From: Antedon mediterranea
Taxonomy: Eukaryota; Echinodermata; Crinoidea; Comatulida; Antedonidae
Direction of reading: 5' to 3'
Assembly: GCF_964355755.1 (NCBI RefSeq)
Contig: NC_092679.1
Location: 3,162,001-3,226,000 of the forward strand
DNA length: 64,000 nucleotides
This document shows positions 42,639-55,000 of this stretch, piece after piece. The translations under genes were made by a program, and so were the position numbers. The first letter of the stretch is position 1; each line of letters starts with the position of its first letter. The notes below the pieces were generated by a model. It searched no databases, had not been told where the DNA came from, and saw nothing but the letters and a program-made list of their open reading frames with translations.

Positions 42639-45600
42639 ATGAGTTCTATTGGAACAGGTGTAAGTATATTACCTCTATTTATATCTCGAAAAAGAATGCA
42701 ATGATGTGTTCTTTGCTTAAGAATATTAATAATAATGTTTATCGCTAGGCCTAGCCCTCTACTAGCTAGGCCTGTCAATCCATCTATTTAAATATTTATC
42801 ATCCTCCCACTCACACGTCTCACCGTGTTCGGTAAGACGGTAACCCGGTTAGGCATAGCTTACGTTATATAGGCCCTAGTGTCACTTTTTAAACGTAAAG
42901 GAGGAGCAGAACATCATAATATTACTAGATAGGCCTTTCTTTGGTGGAATAAATGTAGGCCTAGGCTATCCTATCTATGCCTAGCCTAGCTAGGCCTCGT
43001 TTTCGAAATAAAATAAAATGTTTCCATTCATTCAATCAAAAATAAGTCAAATGACGAATGCATATTATTAAATTATTATTCATTATTTAAATTAATTATT
43101 ATAAAAATAGGCCCAGTCTAGTAGTATAGACTATAGTAGCTAGGCCTAGCCCTAATTAAATAATAAGTAAGGCTATTATATGTATGTCTAATCAGATAAT
43201 TCCTCCATCCATGTCTATAATAAATAATGCAAGCATGTCTTTAGGATTACCAATATTTTGTTATTTATCGGCACGGTTGACACTGTGCCATTGCATTATC
43301 ATTATGTTGCCATTGTTGTTGACTGCCAACCAATACAATACAAAATGGTCACTTTATAAATTTGAAATAAAAACAAATCAAACTTTTCGTTTTGTAGTAT
43401 GATCTTTCAGCCTCCCAGTTTTCACCGGATGGCCGTATTTTTCAAGTAGAATATGCTATCAAAGCAGTGGAAAACAGCGGGACAGCCGTGAGTCTTCGCT
43501 GTAAAGATGGTGTAGTTTTTGCTGTAGAAAAGTTAGTTAAATCGAAGCTCTATGAATCTGGAGCAAATCAAAGAATCTTTAATGTTGACAGGCATATAGG
43601 AATGGTAAGCAAATTACTACTTTTAGGTACTTCCGATTCATGTCAGACCTTCCTTCCCAGTCTCCCAATAATCGAGGGAGTTTTCCAATATTTTGAGGCA
43701 CCTCCTGTCTTCTGCTAAAGGTGCAATTTTTCTTTTTCGTTTTTAAATCTTTTTTTTCTTTTTCTTTTTTTTTTCTTTTTATCTTATTTCAATTCATATG
43801 GAACAAATCAACAGTTCAACTGGAAATCATTTGTCACAGGACAAAAGTACATCGACAAAGTCCACAGAAACAAATTACAAACATTTCTTAATTTTGAATT
43901 TAAATAAAAATAAACAATATTAAAGAAAATATCAATAGTGGAGTCAAAGGCAATTTATGAAAAAAAATGTCAATTTATTAATTATTATTCAGACTCTACT
44001 ACTTGGCTCTAGAATTACCTAGTTATAATCAGCCTATGCCACACCAAACAAAAAAATCACCTGGCATAAACCCATATTTGACTATAAATGCTGATGCTGA
44101 TAAAATAGCCCCCTCTATGATTTAATATATTTTACAAGCCTTCATATTGTTTGGCCATGCTTTCATATTAGTAATTAATTTTTTTATTTTTTTTTTCACG
44201 CAGGCTGTTGCAGGACTTTTATCAGATGCTCGTCAGGTTAGTAAATTAAAATGTATAAATTACAGTTCAAATAAATAAATTAATGTGTTTATGGAGTTCT
44301 AATAGAACTTAAAAAGGTGAGAAAATACATATATCACAATTTGTTATGTTTCTGTATTATTTATTAACTTGTCCACAGGTTTGTGAAGTTTCTAGAGATG
44401 AAGCAGCACATTATAGAACAACATATGGATCATCAGTCCCATTAAAGGTAAATGGGACCAGAATATATATATATTAATTAATATTAATAAGTATCATAAT
44501 AATTAGACCAAAATAGATTGTATAATGTATTAACACTTATTATGATTGAACAATTAATATACAATTCAAGATATTGAAAAAATAAAAATTTTAACATTTA
44601 ATTTTGATCTGGGTGAAATAAATTATTTGTTGAAAATAATTTCCAGAAACTTGTGGAAAGTGTGGCTGGATACGTACATGCATACACGTTGTTTGGATAT
44701 GCCAGGCCGTTTGGTTGCAGGTTTGTTCAGGCTTTTTAGTAAATATAGTAGCCCCAATTGTAGTAAATATTAGTAGCCCCAATTGTAGTAACTAATAGTA
44801 GCCCCAGTTGTAGTAAATATTAGCCCCATCTTTAGTAAATATAGTAGCCCCAATTTCAATATTTGTCATTTTTACAATCATTATTTTATTTTCTAGTGTG
44901 ATGTATGGATGTTTTGATAAAAATGGACCAAAATTATACATGGTAGACCCTTCTGGCGTGTCATACGTAAGTATATGATATATTTGTTTATGTATAATTT
45001 TAAACAAAATTAAAGAATGACCCTTTTGATTGATTTGTAGGTCTGTCAAATTTAAATATAATTAACGGTGAGTATAATTTGAGTATTGTAAAGTATGTAA
45101 CAGCAGTGTTTAATTAATTATATAATAATCATTAATAATGATTAAATTTATTTTAAATCTTTTTCTTTTAACCAATAGGGTTACTTCGGTTGCGCCATAG
45201 GAAAAGCAAAACAGACAGCGAAAACAGAAATAGAGAAACTGCTCACGGCTGATAAACACATCAAAGACATGACATGCCGTGATGCAATCAAAGAAGCTGC
45301 TAAAATGTAAGCAAGTATACTCACTCTAGTATAACCCTATCTATGTGTGGGATTATAACCGAGGACCAGAATCCAGATCTCTTAACTCTCCCGATAATTG
45401 CCGAAGGTCCCCGATATTTCGAGGCAACATCCTTGTGCCTGCTAAAGGTTCAATTTCCTCCAATCCTTAAGTGTATGGGAAAAAAAACACAATTTATTTA
45501 TGTACATTTACCTTTAATGCACTTCTACTAGGCCCTAGTTGGTTAAATCTACTTTGTGGAGGTTTTCATCTCTGTCAGTTGGTTTAAAATAAAATAAAGG

Positions 45601-46663
45601 TGAAAAATAATGTGTTTCCATTTTTGCCTTTGCTTCGTCTGGAAAATAACATTGTTTACTATAGGAGCAAATGCATCAGTTTTTAATAGCACCCTTTCAT
45701 TTCATTTCATTTATTTATTTGACCAACAAAACATAATATACAATGTACAAAGATGAATTGGTCAGGGACTGCTAAAGTAATACGATTACTGAACTACAAG
45801 AGTCAGCAGTCCCATGATCTTAACTAAAATAAATACTGTATATAATTTTATAAACAAATAAAGAATAGCACCCTCTATAGTTTGATGTCTTTAAAACTTT
45901 ATAGCTCTCTCTATAGCTTTCATAAATTCTCCTTTACTATTTTAAAAGTTTTGTATGTTTTTCTATGTATTTATTTTTCTTCCTATGTAGTATTTATGCT
46001 GTTCATGATGAAGTTAAGGATAAAGCTTTTGAATTAGAGTTGAGTTGGGTAGGAGAGGTTAGCAATGGTATTCATAAGATGGTGCCTAAAGATGTCGCTG
46101 CAGAAGCTGAGAAATGCGCTAAGGTAATATACTAAACACTGTTTCCATTGGCGTAATGGCTATGAGCGCTCACTGGCTATCTCAAGGGGCCCCAGGGATC
46201 AAGGGGCCCCAGTGCTGGAGGTACCCTTAGGAGTGCTAAACTAGGGGCCGCTCACTGGCTATCTCCAGAGGCCCCCCAGGGATCAAGGGGCCCCAGTGCT
46301 GGAGGTCCCCTTAGGAGTGCTAAACTAGGGGCCTTTGCCCTGTGCGTTACGCCACTGCACTGTTCTGGTTGAGTAAACAAAATTAAAAGAAAACATTTGT
46401 TTTTTATTCTCTCATTTATTAAGTTACTGTTGTAAAAAAAAAAACATTTGTTGCTGCAGTAGAACTATTTTGATACATTGTACGTGTTTGAAAAATTTTA
46501 AAATTAAATTGAATTGAGAGTTATTATGAGAGAGCACTAGGTTCGTATGCAGAGGGTACACATTCCTTACTCTTGCACGTTATAAATTAAACTTACAAAA
46601 TTATTTTTTAATTTTTAGGAGTCGTTGGCAGAGTCGTCAAGTTCTGAAGATGAAGAAACATAA
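42639..46663 (+). CDS. PSMA3: 20S proteasome subunit alpha type-3
   Basis: Nine exons join to 259 residues (human 255): 42639-42659, 43398-43604, 44204-44236, 44379-44447, 44647-44720, 44897-44966, 45179-45306, 45991-46123, 46619-46663. [19 protein letters not shown] is followed by [14 protein letters not shown], the alpha-subunit N-terminal signature. Other matches are [44 protein letters not shown] and [18 protein letters not shown]. The C terminus is acidic ([10 protein letters not shown]), as is usual for alpha-3. It forms part of the outer ring of the 20S core and has no proteolytic activity. Intron 1 carries AGGCCTA clusters, intron 7 a LINE 3' end and intron 8 a tandem duplication. A polyadenylation AATAAA is at about 46999-47005. 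Confidence 0.97.
45685..45870 (-). mobile_element. Probable LINE 3' end
   Basis: The minus strand ends in (TGAAA)3-type sequence at 45687-45705. The body GGACTGCTGACTCTTGTAG and TAAATAAATGAAATGAAATG resembles CR1-like 3' tails. PSMA3 intron 7. No coding frame remains. Confidence 0.5.
46143..46366. repeat. Tandem duplication inside a TTGGCGTAA...TTACGCCA element
   Basis: CTCACTGGCTATCTC...GGGGCCCCAGTGCTGGAGGT...AGGAGTGCTAAACTAGGGGCC occurs twice (about 46170 and 46250). The whole is bounded by ATTGGCGTAATGG and GTTACGCCACTG, a short inverted pair. It is unusually GC-rich. PSMA3 intron 8. Confidence 0.8.
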
Positions 46664-48634
46664 ACAAGTTTGGTATCTAATTTTTCTAGATAAAATATGT
46701 AAAAACATTTTCTTTGTCCGACGGTGAAAACTGCACCATAATATTGTGCTTATGTAATGTACTTTCAGTTTTCAATCGAATTTAAGTTTATTTCAAACAA
46801 TTATTTGTACAAGCAACATTTCGTCGGTAACGCCACAATAAGGCAGTTATGTGGCTACAGGCACTAGGAGCGTGAAATAGATTTGTGTTTTCATAAAAAA
46901 ATACTAATGTTTAGCCATAACATACTACAGTAGTTCATTAATTAACAAGATTAGAATGAACCGTTTAATTGCCAAATTATCTACGTTTGTAAGCGTGAAA
47001 ATAAACTTTCTAAATTATACATTTCTTGAAGCTAAAATGATGTGTTTTTTGGCTACTAAACCGTGTTTTTCGCGAAACGTATGTATCAAACAACTACACA
47101 GTTAATATCACTTTGTGTCGTCACTAGCATGTTAATTATATTACCGATACATAAATTGAAATTGTGGGACAAACTAAGCGTCAAGACTAGGCTATGTTAA
47201 CGAAAAAAAGGTTTAAATTCTTATTTATGGAATTAAAATGAGAGACCAGTGTTTGCGATTTCTTCATAAGTTTCAGTAAATTTGAATTTATTTGTATTTT
47301 TTAATAAAGCAAATCGAGTATTCTAGTGTCAACATTTGTTTGCCCTTTAATTCAATACATACAGTAGTAATCTAACTAAATTCATGATATTTAATATTAA
47401 TTCAAGCATTCTAGTTTAAAAATTTGTAAATTTGTTTGCCCTTTAAATCAATACATACAGTAGTAATCTAACTAAATTCATAATATTGAATATTAATTCA
47501 AGCATTCTAGTTTAAAAATTAGTAAATTTGTTTATGCAATTCAACACATGCACAGTAATCTGGCTAAATTCATAATATTCATTCATAACATGTCGTGATT
47601 TAACATTTGGTTCTTTTTGATCTTTCATCATCAGGAATAACAATAATACAGGAAGCAGATAATAATAATCAGTATGCAAATAAGGATTGATAATAGTATA
47701 GAAGGCATAAGAAAATCAAAACAAAAGGGTAGCTGATAGACAAACAAAAGTCATATAAACAGCTTTTAACTCCTTTAAATGCTCTCAAACCACAATTTAT
47801 AAAAACTGTACTACAGTAAGGCTATGGACAGTATTATTTATTTCTTTATAAATAATATTTAAAATCATTTAATTAATTTGAAACTACAAAGGAATCTGTG
47901 AGAATAAGAAAAAGTCACCCCAACCAAGATTCAAACTTGAATTCTGAAAATTATTATGTTTTATACTGTCGCCCTGTTTTTGCATAGTTATCTCTCTAGT
48001 TTAACTCTATGTATTTTGTTCCCATCAGTCGTATATCATCAACATTATCATAATATTTTTACGGTATAAAATAACCACAATGTAACATTTTTCTATAAAC
48101 ATTTATTAAAATAAAATCAAGTCTTTGCAGTACTATTTATAACAACACATTACCTGATTATTTTTTTGTAAAATACAATGTTATCATTATATATTATTAA
48201 CCAGTCTAAAAATGTCCATGTTAAGGTAAAATTAAACTCTTAAATATTTCTCTGATTTAATATCAAGGTTATGTTTAAATATTTAAAACAAAAATGAAAT
48301 ACAATTTAACTGGATGGGAAATTTGTTATGGTCACACATTTTAAAATAAACTTTACTGTAAATTGTTTTATCGATTTAGAAAAAACATCAAAATACTACT
48401 AGTTAAAATATAAAATGATTTGACAGTTTTAAATTGTCACAGTCATGTTTTTTTTAAATGCATAAATATAAATTGAAAAATGTTAAAACTAGTTATCATA
48501 AAAAAATAAAGGTTAAAATATAGAAAAATGGAATATAAAAAGTATTTACACATATTTACATTTCCTTTACATAGTACCTTGTGTTATGGAAAAAATTGTC
48601 TTTTATTTAGATCTTCTTCTGTAGCAATTAGAGT
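46664..48634. other. Convergent intergenic region after PSMA3
   Basis: It contains the PSMA3 3' UTR (AATAAA near 46999 and 47302), the 95 bp tandem repeat and a damaged SINE piece at 47885-47945. The rest is AT-rich with no supported gene. Confidence 0.55.
47310..47600 (+). repeat. Tandem repeat, about 95 bp unit, 3 copies
   Basis: Units begin TCTAGTGTCAACATTTG, TCTAGTTTAAAAATTTG and TCTAGTTTAAAAATTAG and share CAATACATACAGTAGTAATC and CTAAATTCATAATATT. It lies in the PSMA3 3' flank. Confidence 0.9.
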
Positions 48635-51600
48635 TTATATATTTCTAGATTTTGATTTGACATGTCTTGATCGTTTTGCGCTTCTATATGGACTTTTCGT
48701 CCTATTTATAATAACTGATTGCGTTGACGAAAGCAGCTCCATCACACCGGGGGCGGTGAAAATTCTGAAACCAGTTAAGACGGACCTTGCACCAACTGAA
48801 GCATGCGTGATCATTGAAACAACTTCGGGACCGCTGAAGAAGTCTTCTTCGTCGCTGAAGAAGTCTTCTTCGTCGCTGAAGAAGTCTTCTTCGTCGCTGA
48901 AGAAGTCTTCTTCGTCGCTGAAGAAGTCTTCTTCGTCGTCTTCATCAAAACTATCGGAGGAATCACTTTCGTTGAGGTCGTCTTCATCCGAGTCATCCAA
49001 GAAATCAGAACGCATGCCGAGGACATTTATTGTTGTGTCTAAAAAAAAAATTTGAGAATAATAATTAGCATGGTTAAATGAGAATGAAACAAGTGTTACA
49101 AATTAATAGAAAAAATGATTGAACAAATAGAAACAAAACAAATGAATAGCATTTAAAAAATTTTTGTCCAATTAAATTAATTTTTAAAAAACATGATTAG
49201 TATTGAATGTACAGTGAACAAAAAGGGCAAAATGTATGATGGTAATTGATTCTATGGTGAGAAAAATAAAGTCATTAAAATGTATCGATATTTAAAAATG
49301 TATTTGACATTTCATTCAAATATAATTATATATATATATATTTTATCTGTATTTTTTTGTTAACCGTTTGGATCAGGTGCCGTTTTCGGCCACCTCGACT
49401 TGTATGGACTATACCATTATAAAAAGATGGGAAAATAGGGTTGTCCCATTTATTAATTGAGTGTGTTAATGTGTTAAAATACTGCTGCTTTTGTTCTTTT
49501 GTTTAGTGCATTTGTTTCAGCATGGAGGTATTTATACCTCCATGGTTTCAGCAACAAAGGGAAAACAACTACGCCCTGCAATTAATTAACGCCCAAGAAT
49601 TAATTGCAGTTTTCAAGTTAATACAGTATATTATGGCTCTTTATTTCTATATATTTTTTTAGTTATCCATCCCTAATATAGATATATTAGGTGGATTCCC
49701 TAAGGTGGATATTGAATAATTTTTATGGATTTATAGATATAGAAAGTATATAAAGAAATTAGTTTTTATTCCAGTTAAAAATAAAAAATATAATTTATCT
49801 AACGATAACACAGTAGCAAATTTTATAAAGATGATAGTAGTACATTTAATAAGATCTAGCACACACCACTGATTATTAGGTAATCAGTAAAACAAATAAC
49901 ATTATAATTATGTCAATAATCTGTAACAGAACGTTTGTAAAACGTAATCGAAACATTTGAAATTGCGTGTTTTTAGGTGTGGTTTTTCTAAAACGTTTCT
50001 GTGAAATACATGTTCTAAATGAACAACGTTTGCATCAAAACGTTATAATAACGAATGTAAAACAGAGATGATAATGTCCCCATGAAGAGGGTGATTAGTG
50101 TCTTCCAATATAGCATGGAATACATCGGTAAGCCGTTCGCTGTAGACAACAATTACTTTCCCCGCTCTACCCAGCACCTTCTCAATTTGTTCTTTATCTC
50201 CCTTACATGCCTTACTGATATTCCCAGCCCAACATACAATATCCTCAAATAGAACATCACTGATTAGTAAACAAAACATTCTATAGTACAAATATCCTGC
50301 TTTACCCCAAACGAACCGAGTTTCCTCAAACAGTACAGCCTTGTATTTAACTTCTTAACTATATGGTCAACATGTCCACCCATTTAAGCTTTAGTCAAAC
50401 ACTACTCCAGATACTTATAATTGTTAGCAATCTCTACTTCCTTTCCTTTAATTATTGTATACTGTCAGACCAATATTATCTTTTCGAAAATCAATCTGTA
50501 GTTATTGTGGCAACAATTTTCTTGAAGAAATAAGGATTGATTGAATAATCGTTGTTATAAGTCCACCTATAGCCGAGTCGTCTTAAACAAAAATACATAA
50601 ATTATGTCGTCAATGAATCTGTTACCATTTTGTATCTGTATCTACAATCGTTTCATTAAATATTAAATGTAAATGTATCAGGTGATCAGTAAAGCAAACA
50701 TACATATAATTACGTCAATGAATCTGTTACCATTTTGTTTCTGACATTCGTTTCTTGGGTTTTAATCCATGTTGGGATTTATCCCTTGCAAATAAAAAAT
50801 ATGATTTATCTACCGATAGGATTGGGCCGATTAGAATGCATTTGCCAACATTCTTTTACATATTTCACAACATTATAGAGTGTAGCTATAATTTAACCGA
50901 TTGTAATGTAGTATTTTTAGGATATTTTAATATCGATTGTACTGTAGCTAGTATTTAAATTTTTTTTAAATATATGTTTTGATTCCGATTGTACTGTAGT
51001 ATTTAGTTTAGTTGTATTGTACTTGTAGTTTAAAATGTTTTAATTCTGATTGTACTGTATTGTTGTAGTATTTAAGATTTTCTAATTTTGAATCCGATTG
51101 TACTAACATTTAATGTGTTTAAATCTAGATAGGCATAACATAGTATTTAATATATTTAATTTTGATTATACTGTAGTGTTTAGTTTAGATATATAGTAGG
51201 TCTATTAAGTACAGAAGTATACCTACTTATATATGGTTAATATAATAATATAATACATTTATTGTTAAAAAATCTTGGCACTCCGTAACACAGTACAAAA
51301 AAAGTACATGCTTACTAGTTTTTGTTCTGTATTGTTCCTTGTAGTTTGTACTGTAGGTTACATAACAGAACAATTGTATTGTCTTCCCATTCAATAGACA
51401 CCCTTCTCTACATAAAACACCACACCCCTATCATAATAATAGTATAGTCCATATAAGTCGAGGTGGCTGAAAACGGCACCTGATCCCAGGCGTACTTACT
51501 CATTATAAGTATGTGGTTGAATGTTTCATCGTCTGTCAGACGGCTCATTGCCGTTGTTGGACGTCGTGCAGGCAGCCTACGCTGGCTTTCGTTGTTTCGT

Positions 51601-51641
51601 GCAGTTTGCGATCGTGTTCGTTGGCTATTCGATTCAGACAT
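48635..51641 (-). CDS. Unrecognised acidic, repeat-containing protein, two exons
   Basis: Exon 1 (51641-51500, phase 1, donor ATGA|GTAAGT) and exon 2 (49038-48635, acceptor TTTTTTTTAG) join to 181 residues. The N terminus is basic (RTRSQTARNNESQRRLPAR). Residues about 58-100 are very acidic, with four to five copies of a 7-residue SDEEDFF repeat, and the C terminus is basic and Ser/Arg-rich (RTKSPYRSAKRSR), NLS-like. A nuclear, histone- or chromatin-binding role would suit this charge pattern, but that is inference; I recognise no domain. The minus frame is preferred because the splice sites agree in phase and several CCAAT boxes (ATTGG or CCAAT, 51780-51900) sit upstream. The plus-strand frame across the repeat is a Lys/Ser-rich shadow. 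Confidence 0.5.
48835..48940 (-). repeat. 21 bp coding repeat (SDEEDFF), near-palindromic
   Basis: Five almost identical units GAAGAAGTCTTCTTCGTCGC(T) on the plus strand, inside exon 2 of the acidic protein. The GAAGAAGTCTTCTTC core is its own reverse complement apart from the central base. Confidence 0.95.
49370..51486. mobile_element. 2.1 kb element with 45 bp inverted ends filling an intron
   Basis: GGATCAGGTGCCGTTTTC... at 49370-49414 is mirrored at 51442-51486 with two mismatches in 45. It occupies 86% of the intron of the acidic gene, starting 14 bases inside the donor. It holds a LINE remnant but no transposase. No target duplication is seen. CATGGAGGTA...TACCTCCATG lies at 49521. Confidence 0.75.
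50043..50291 (-). mobile_element. LINE reverse-transcriptase C-terminal fragment
   Basis: The minus frame reads DIVCWAGNISKACKGDKEQ, LGRAGKVI and AILEDTNHPLHGD. The (K)D...L.RAGK(V/I)(I/V) and DxxHPLH motifs are typical of the end of non-LTR reverse transcriptases. Confidence 0.65.
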
Positions 51642-52080
51642 TTTGTTAAACAAAATCCAATAAAAACTTTTCAATAAATATTGCTGATAAAATTGAACGT
51701 AATGTTGCAGTAAAACTCGAATAAAAAGTGATACATCTAACTGTCGGGTGCTGCTAAATATCTTATCTAAAGTTTTCTCAGCTATCCAATCAGATATCAC
51801 GATATTCTTAGTAATATGTACTCGCATTTGATTGGTCGTCTTACCAAAGTTTGTGCCCGACAGTGATTTTCTTGCTTTCTTTGATTGGTCCGCTCGTGTG
51901 TTAAGGCGTGGCTTTTGACCGGTGTCACTTAATGCACTCGCTAGATTACAGAGTTCTTTGATGTTACCGAATCGCTGACGGACACTAGCCTGATTTTTGA
52001 CAGCTTGTAAAACAACTTGATAACAATTTGAAAGAATAATTTTCATGTTTTTGACCATGGAGAATTATTTCTCCATCATG
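51642..52080 (-). promoter_or_regulatory. Putative promoter of the acidic-protein gene
   Basis: Inverted CCAAT boxes occur at about 51787 (CCAATCAG), 51829 (GATTGGTCG) and 51882 (GATTGGTCC), upstream of the minus-strand ATG. An open frame continues upstream without in-frame start evidence and is taken as chance. A CATGGAGAATTATTTCTCCATCATG palindrome ends the region. Confidence 0.4.
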
Positions 52081-55000
52081 TTTTGACGATCAGATCCCTA
52101 CGATTAATTAATATACATACATTTTTTAAACAAATTATTTCTGCAACCTGTATACTGTCAGTATTCCTGTAACTGTATACTAAACAAGAAATATTTCTTA
52201 CAAAAAACGCTGCTCGCTTATTGAAAAATATTTTTTATTTCAAATGTTTTTGAATGTGTCATTTTATTGTCACATAATAGATAGTTATTTTACCTGAAAA
52301 AATGTAATTTAAAGCAACAAATACTTAAATTGTCTGTCAGACAATGGTTTTTGGGTTTCTTTTCATTTTTTATATGTGAATAAATATTACTTTTTTGTTA
52401 CAGAAGTGAATACTCAATTTCTGTCACTTTAGTTAATTTTATTGCTAAGGTCAAATCTGGGGGTCACTTCATCACCCTAGATATTTCAATTGTGAAGTAT
52501 CCTATTACAAACACAAACTTTAATGGACTGTTTCGATAATAATTCAATGAATATCTGACACTGACAGTGAATATAGGGATTTGTAATTTTAGCATGACAT
52601 GTCCTAATAGACTCTTTCCCAGCCGTTTTTTGGGTCTACTGTAGCAGCTGGAATCAATAAATCATAGTGGAGTTTCCATTTTCACAAAACTGTCTGTCCT
52701 TAGAACTATAACTGCTGCTTGCTTTAGCTTCTGATTGAGTAGTCCTAATGGGACGTAGCGGGCTAGAGCAGCAGCGTGAAAATACAATTTGGTTTTTTTT
52801 TCGAATCCATCTCATACGTCATACATAAAACAGTCAGAGCAAAAACATTTGAGTGTAACATTGTTCACTTTGACGAAAAAAAAGATCGAAAATTTAACGC
52901 GAAAATAGTCAAATTAACTGGAAGTCAATGGGTTTTTAGTTGAATATAACGGTTTATTTTGTCCTTTTCTACATAAGTGATTTACCTTATTAAAAGCCTA
53001 TTCGAACGTCTTTTTCTATTATTCTTCATTTTTAATGTTTTTTCGGGGACAATACATTTTTAATTCGTTGATTTGAGCCAATATTTATTATTCGTCGTGC
53101 ATTCGAATGTGTCTCGATCGCAAATTTAAAATCGCATTTTTTCCGAGAGACATTACCCAGATATAGGTCTTTAGTCGCATTTTGGTGGTGGTCCTCAACA
53201 AAGGTCAGTCTGCTTTGTATCTCCATGGGCTAATTTTTGGGTTATTGACCAACACGTCGTCAGGTTGGGAGAATTTACGACCGTACGTCGTCACTGAGGA
53301 GACTGATGAAGGCGGAGTCTAATAAATCATAGGCACACTTGTTGAATACATTGTTAACATTCCAATACGATTAGCAACACAAATTAAAAATCTTCCCATC
53401 AATTGAAATAACAACAAAATAAACTGAATGTTTATTAGTTTTTTTAATTAACAAATAAATGAATGCTAAGTAAGTAGAGTCGTGGGAAAGTAAAGTTGTT
53501 TGTAGATCAGAGAAGAGTGAAATTAATTTTCTACTTTCTTCCTTGTGTAGATTAGAGCATGGAGGTATAGAATAAATAGAGGAATTATCTACAGTAAGTA
53601 AAATAATTCTTATATGGATCAGAAAAGAGTATAGCTCTACACTATCAAATTTTATGTGACAACACCCAACACAAGATGCCTGCAAACCCTGACCTTAATT
53701 ATATCATGGAGAATTATTTCTTATATCATTATTTATTGCATTGTTGTACTATATTTAGAGTCTCTAGATAAATGTTTTGAAACTTGAGAAATACATTTTC
53801 CATGCCTAATGGGCCTATATATTATATAGGACGTATTATCAGGGACTAAATTAACCCCTCTTCCCTGATTATAAACGCATAAGCCGAGATTCATCGAAAT
53901 TTATGTTTAAAAGCATTAATTGTAGTGTGCCAAAAAAATACGTTTAAAAAGGAAATAGAGATATTATTAAGAAAAGCGGCATCCAGAGAAATTCTCGGTT
54001 GAGAAGATTTCATCGAATGAATCAGTTCAAAGGCGATTTGCCGACATTTGTAGATTTTCTTATCTTGATCTGTAATGGTGCTACCACTGGAAACTAATTA
54101 AAAGGAAAACATTAACAAATTATAATGTTATTATAAATATTAGGATTGATACACCACCGATTGATTTATCCAAATAAAGTTATTAATAATAATAATAATA
54201 ATAATAATATCAATAATAATATACTATTATTTATTTTGATCGACACTTTTAAACAGTGGCACACATACGTAGATGGTGCGTCCATACAATTTATACAAAA
54301 TTTGAACAACACGATTATTTAAAAACTATACAAAACAATAGAAAATAAAACTGAAACTAAAACATTTTTGTCATATTTGATTAGGAACTTTCGTGCACAG
54401 CTTAAATTTTGAGGGGTAAAATTTTGCATAATTACTCAACGTATATTATATGATATTAATATAAACTATAATATCTCTATGCTCGACGTTATTACAAAAC
54501 ATTTTTTTTTATTTTACAAAAACTATAATAAACAGTAAAAAATTAAAATAACACAACTACTAATTTACAACGGCAAAGAAAAAAACACACATACAACATT
54601 GTTTTAAAACTGTATAACTTATCAGCGCGAGCAGAATTGTTCATGTCTAAATAAATGAACATTTTTTGTTTTAAATATTCAGTAATTAGCTCCGATCTAA
54701 GTTGTTTATTTAGTTGTTATTTTGGGCGTGAGAACATGGAGTTAAAAATCGCGTCGTAACGATCTTGAAAAGTTTGTTATTTAGCAGAGCTTGTGTAACA
54801 TTAACAATGTGCTTTGGGCGTGAGAAAGCTTACCTTAAAATAAATGAAAATAATTATATGAACAAAATAATGATTATTATTTATAATAGTATCTAGTGTA
54901 TTATGTAAATAGTATTTATTTCGAGAAATAAAATACATTTTACAAAATATAAAACAAATAAAGGGACGAAATTTAAAAAAAAACACGTCACAGATAGGCC

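Noticed and set aside
48528-49055. 175-codon plus-strand frame with LKKSSSS repeats
   Set aside because: It is the shadow of the minus-strand acidic exon; the minus strand has matching splice sites and phase and upstream CCAAT boxes, the plus strand does not.
51642-52058. Upstream extension of the acidic-protein first exon
   Set aside because: The frame is open but covers CCAAT-box sequence and shows no conserved features; probably promoter or 5' UTR.
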